Source: Dermatemys mawii (Eukaryota; Chordata; Testudines; Dermatemydidae). From it: 64,000 nt of DNA. Positions 61,441-64,000 of the stretch are shown in pieces. Every line of letters starts with the position of its first letter. Position 1 is the first letter of the stretch. The notes under the pieces are model-generated. The model did no database searches. It saw only the letters and a list, made by a program, of their open reading frames with translations, and was not told where the DNA came from. A program made the position numbers and the translations under genes. The stretch covers positions 18,398,291 to 18,462,290 of the forward strand of contig ML677334.1 in NCBI GenBank assembly GCA_007922305.1. Reading direction: 5' to 3'.

Positions 61441-62215
61441 ATAAATGCAATTTGGCTAAAAGAACTACGCACGCATTTAAACAAATACAAATATGTAGGG
61501 ACAAAACTTTTCAGGCCAAGGCACAACCTGAGATTAAACTAGCTAGAGACATTAAGGATAACAAGAAAAGATTCTACCAATACATTAGAAGCCAGAGGAA
61601 AACAAAGGACAGGGTAGGCCCATTAATGGGGGTGGGGGAGGGAATAATCGCAAGTGTGGAAATGGCAGACATGCTAAATAACATTTTTGTTTTCACCAAA
61701 AAGGTTAGTAGGGATTGGACACCTAACATAGTGAATGTCAGTGAAAATGAGATAGGATCAGAGGCTAAAATAGGGAAAGAATAAGTTAAGTTACTTAGAC
61801 AAGTTAGATATTTTCTAGTTATCAGGGCCTGATTAAATACATCCAAGAAGCTAACTGTGGAGATATGTGAGCCATTAGCAATTATCTTTGAAAAGTCATG
61901 GAAGATGGGAATGACTCCAGAGAACAGGAAAAGGGCAAATATAGTTCCTATCTATTAAAAGGGGAATAAGGGCAACCCAGGGAATTACAGACCAGTCTTC
62001 TTGCTTTCAGTACCCAGAAAGATAATGGAGCAAATAATTAAGCAATCAGGTTGCAAACACCTAATAGATAAGTAACAGCATGGATTTGTCAAGAACAAAT
62101 CATGTCAAACCAACCTAATAGCTTTTTTTGACAAGATAACAAGCCTTGTGGATCGAGGTAAGCGGTAGATGTGTAAGGATTTTGATACTGTCGCGCATGA
62201 CCACCTCATAAATAA
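61440..62215 (+). mobile_element. CR1 LINE fragment (linker and reverse transcriptase)
   Basis: A 110-codon open piece reads EIKLARDIKDNKKRFYQYIR and so on through GPLMGVGEGIIASVEMADML, the CR1 segment between endonuclease and reverse transcriptase. Broken reverse-transcriptase phrases follow (GNYRPVFLL-like, then QHGFVKNKSCQTNLIAFF near 62080-62130). Stops and a deletion near 62215 show it is dead. Confidence 0.85.
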
Positions 62216-62274
62216 ACTAGGGAAATAAAACCCTAATGGAGGTACTGTAAGGTGCATGCATAATTAGTTGGAAA

Positions 62275-62600
62275 AGCGTTCTTCCGTTCAACTCTGTACC
62301 TAGTAGACCTCAACTGGAATATTATGTCCAGTTCTGAGTGCCATATTTCAAGCAAGATGTATACAAATTGGAGAAAGTCCAGAGAAGAGTAACAAAAATA
62401 ATTAAAGGTCTAGAAAACATGACCTGTGAGGGAAGACTGAAAAAATTGGGTCTGTTTAGTCTGGAGAAGAGAAGACTGAGGGGGGACATAACAGTTTTCA
62501 AGTACATAAAAGGTTTTTACGAAGAGGAGGAGGGATAAAAATTGTTGTTCTTAATCTCTGAAGATAGGTCAAGAAGCAATGGGTTTAAATTGCAACAGAA
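62275..62600 (+). mobile_element. CR1 LINE fragment (ORF2 C-terminal region)
   Basis: It reads RPQLEYYVQF-like, then [20 protein letters not shown] and [20 protein letters not shown], the conserved CR1 C-terminal block. It probably belongs to the same insertion as the preceding fragment after an internal deletion. Confidence 0.87.
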
Positions 62601-64000
62601 TTAAACTCTTGGGGAATCCCAGGAGACTATTCTGTAGGAGTTTTAGGCCTGTTCTTCAATACTTAATAATATAAACCAAGCTCCTGGCTGTGTGTGTATT
62701 TTAATAAACTTTGTATCTTTTTCTGGTTTTGGTTCATAGTCAATAAAATGTGTATCTTATATAAGAAAAATAGAATTAGAGGTGAAGAATATTAAGATGG
62801 GTACTTTCTAGCCTTAGAAGGAAGGAATCTGACTCTGACTTTGGAAGGGTGAGTCAGGAGTGACAGTAACAGTCTGAACATCCGTCAGAGGTGACAAGAC
62901 TTGCACTTCCCTTACCCCAACTGCTCTTGGAAAGGGTCTGGCATGGGTCAGTCAGTGTATGCACGGAATGAGTTGAATGATTGTAGGGAGTGTCTACAAA
63001 AAGTAAAGATAAATTAAAAAGCTGCAGCAGAGGAAAGTTGTGTCTAGTTTCATTTCCTCTCAACCATTTTATCATATTCAGTAATGGCTTATATTATCTG
63101 AAAAGGTAACTTTTTTAAGGAATATATCTAGGATTAAGATAAAAGATCGTGTTGCCATCATTGCGTGTAGTGGAACCAAATTGGTTTTGTTTAGGTTTAT
63201 GTATTAGTTTACATAATGTCTAAGGTTTAGGGCTTTGGCAGGTTGAATAAGAGGCCTTAAATTGAAGCTAAAGAACTTGTGTACACAAATTTGGTTCTTA
63301 TGACCTGGAAAAGACTAAAGAATTCAGATTCATATTAGTATGTCATAACTTGGAGCAATCTGATCTTGAGACCTGTTCGTCAATGACTTGGCTTTCTATC
63401 AGTTGTGGCCATGTTGCCCAACATACCACTTCAGACACCGGTGTGAGCTGTTGGATCACAAGGGCATGTCTTTGATAATACATTCATCTTTCACTCTTCC
63501 TTGGCTTATTGGTCTGCAAGAGACTTGCTTTTGTCTGCTAAATGAAGTCACGAGCTCCAAAATCAGCATACATTGGTGTAATTTTAAGATTTCCAAGAAA
63601 CAGGGTTTCTGAAATCAGTTGTCATGCTCCATCTAACGGCAGATGTTTGTCTTGATGGATAATATCAAATGCCGTGTTTTTAACAGTGAACACAGATCTG
63701 GTCTTTCCTCTAGTGTAGACTCTGATTCCATGTTAGTAGGCCTGCATACCCACCCAGTCTTCCCCAAAATCTTTCAAATTTCCCTAGGCATAATTAGACT
63801 TCCTGAGTTTGCTGCTGTTGAATTATTATCTGGATGGATAGAACAATTTGGCTAACGTCAGATTGCTGTGGCATTTAGGAAGAAGTTCAGGAGTGAATCA
63901 CTCTCTGTTCAGATTGTCTAGAAGACTTATATTCAATTCTGTGTCGTAATGCCAGATGATCTGTGGGTCAGTTTCACTTCGTTTTAGGCAGCATCTGAGA

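Larger units (their letters stand above)
60790..64000 (+). other. Intron after w25 (incomplete)
   Basis: It contains degraded CR1 pieces at 61170-62600. From 62620 to the end nothing is recognised. The C-terminal coding exon(s) of RELCH were searched for by eye and not found. Confidence 0.65.

Noticed and set aside
61452..61784. 110-codon open frame as a possible host gene
   Set aside because: Its sequence is the CR1 linker before the reverse transcriptase and it is followed by broken CR1 sequence.
63975..64000. Possible acceptor (cgttttag) starting the next RELCH exon at the window end
   Set aside because: The following bases (GCAGCATCTGAGA) do not match the expected continuation after LSPEHE in any frame that I can judge.

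Overview
This window is vertebrate nuclear DNA, most likely from a turtle (Testudines, probably Cryptodira). The basis is a tRNA-type SINE of the kind abundant in cryptodires (25701-25900), CR1 LINE pieces, tyrosine-recombinase (DIRS-like) retrotransposon remnants, many non-autonomous hAT-type elements with GC-rich interiors, and old MIR-like SINEs, all set in AT-rich introns. There is no bacterial or phage content, no CRISPR array and no operon. The species assignment rests on recalled repeat families and was not searched.

One protein-coding gene fills the window on the + strand: RELCH (KIAA1468), the Rab11-binding LisH/coiled-coil/HEAT-repeat protein of recycling endosomes. I can place 25 consecutive coding exon positions between 3922 and 60789, plus one duplicated alternative exon. 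Every junction keeps frame. Joined, they give 950 complete codons, against about 1216 residues recalled for the human protein. The N-terminal exons lie upstream of the window. The last C-terminal exon(s) were not found before 64000.

Layout. 1-3921 is intron with a hAT-type element. 3922-9779 holds the coiled-coil and LisH exons (w1-w6). 9780-13208 is an intron with a CR1 piece and an inverted dimer repeat. 13209-28791 holds w7-w10 with two very long introns. 28792-37792 is an island of retrotransposon debris (two DIRS-like copies, one with a hAT nested in its gag region) around the 72-nt exon w11. 37793-49022 holds w12-w20. 49023-56117 holds the duplicated exon pair w21A/w21B and w22. 56118-60789 holds a 1.6-kb hAT-type element and w23-w25. 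60790-64000 is intron with degraded CR1.

The points most worth a second look are these. (1) Two 83-nt sister exons (54955-55037 and 55781-55863) encode alternative versions of the same HEAT-repeat segment; including both makes an immediate stop and skipping both frameshifts, so the frame itself forces mutual exclusion. (2) The 309-nt intron at 60392-60700 has minor-spliceosome (U12-type) splice signals. (3) A DIRS-like terminal repeat runs up to the splice acceptor of w11 and probably supplies its pyrimidine tract. (4) There are unusually clean inverted or tandem duplications inside old repeats: a perfect 37-bp hairpin at 28334-28414 and an 89-bp tandem duplication at 36617-36792. No undescribed enzymatic or defence system was found.
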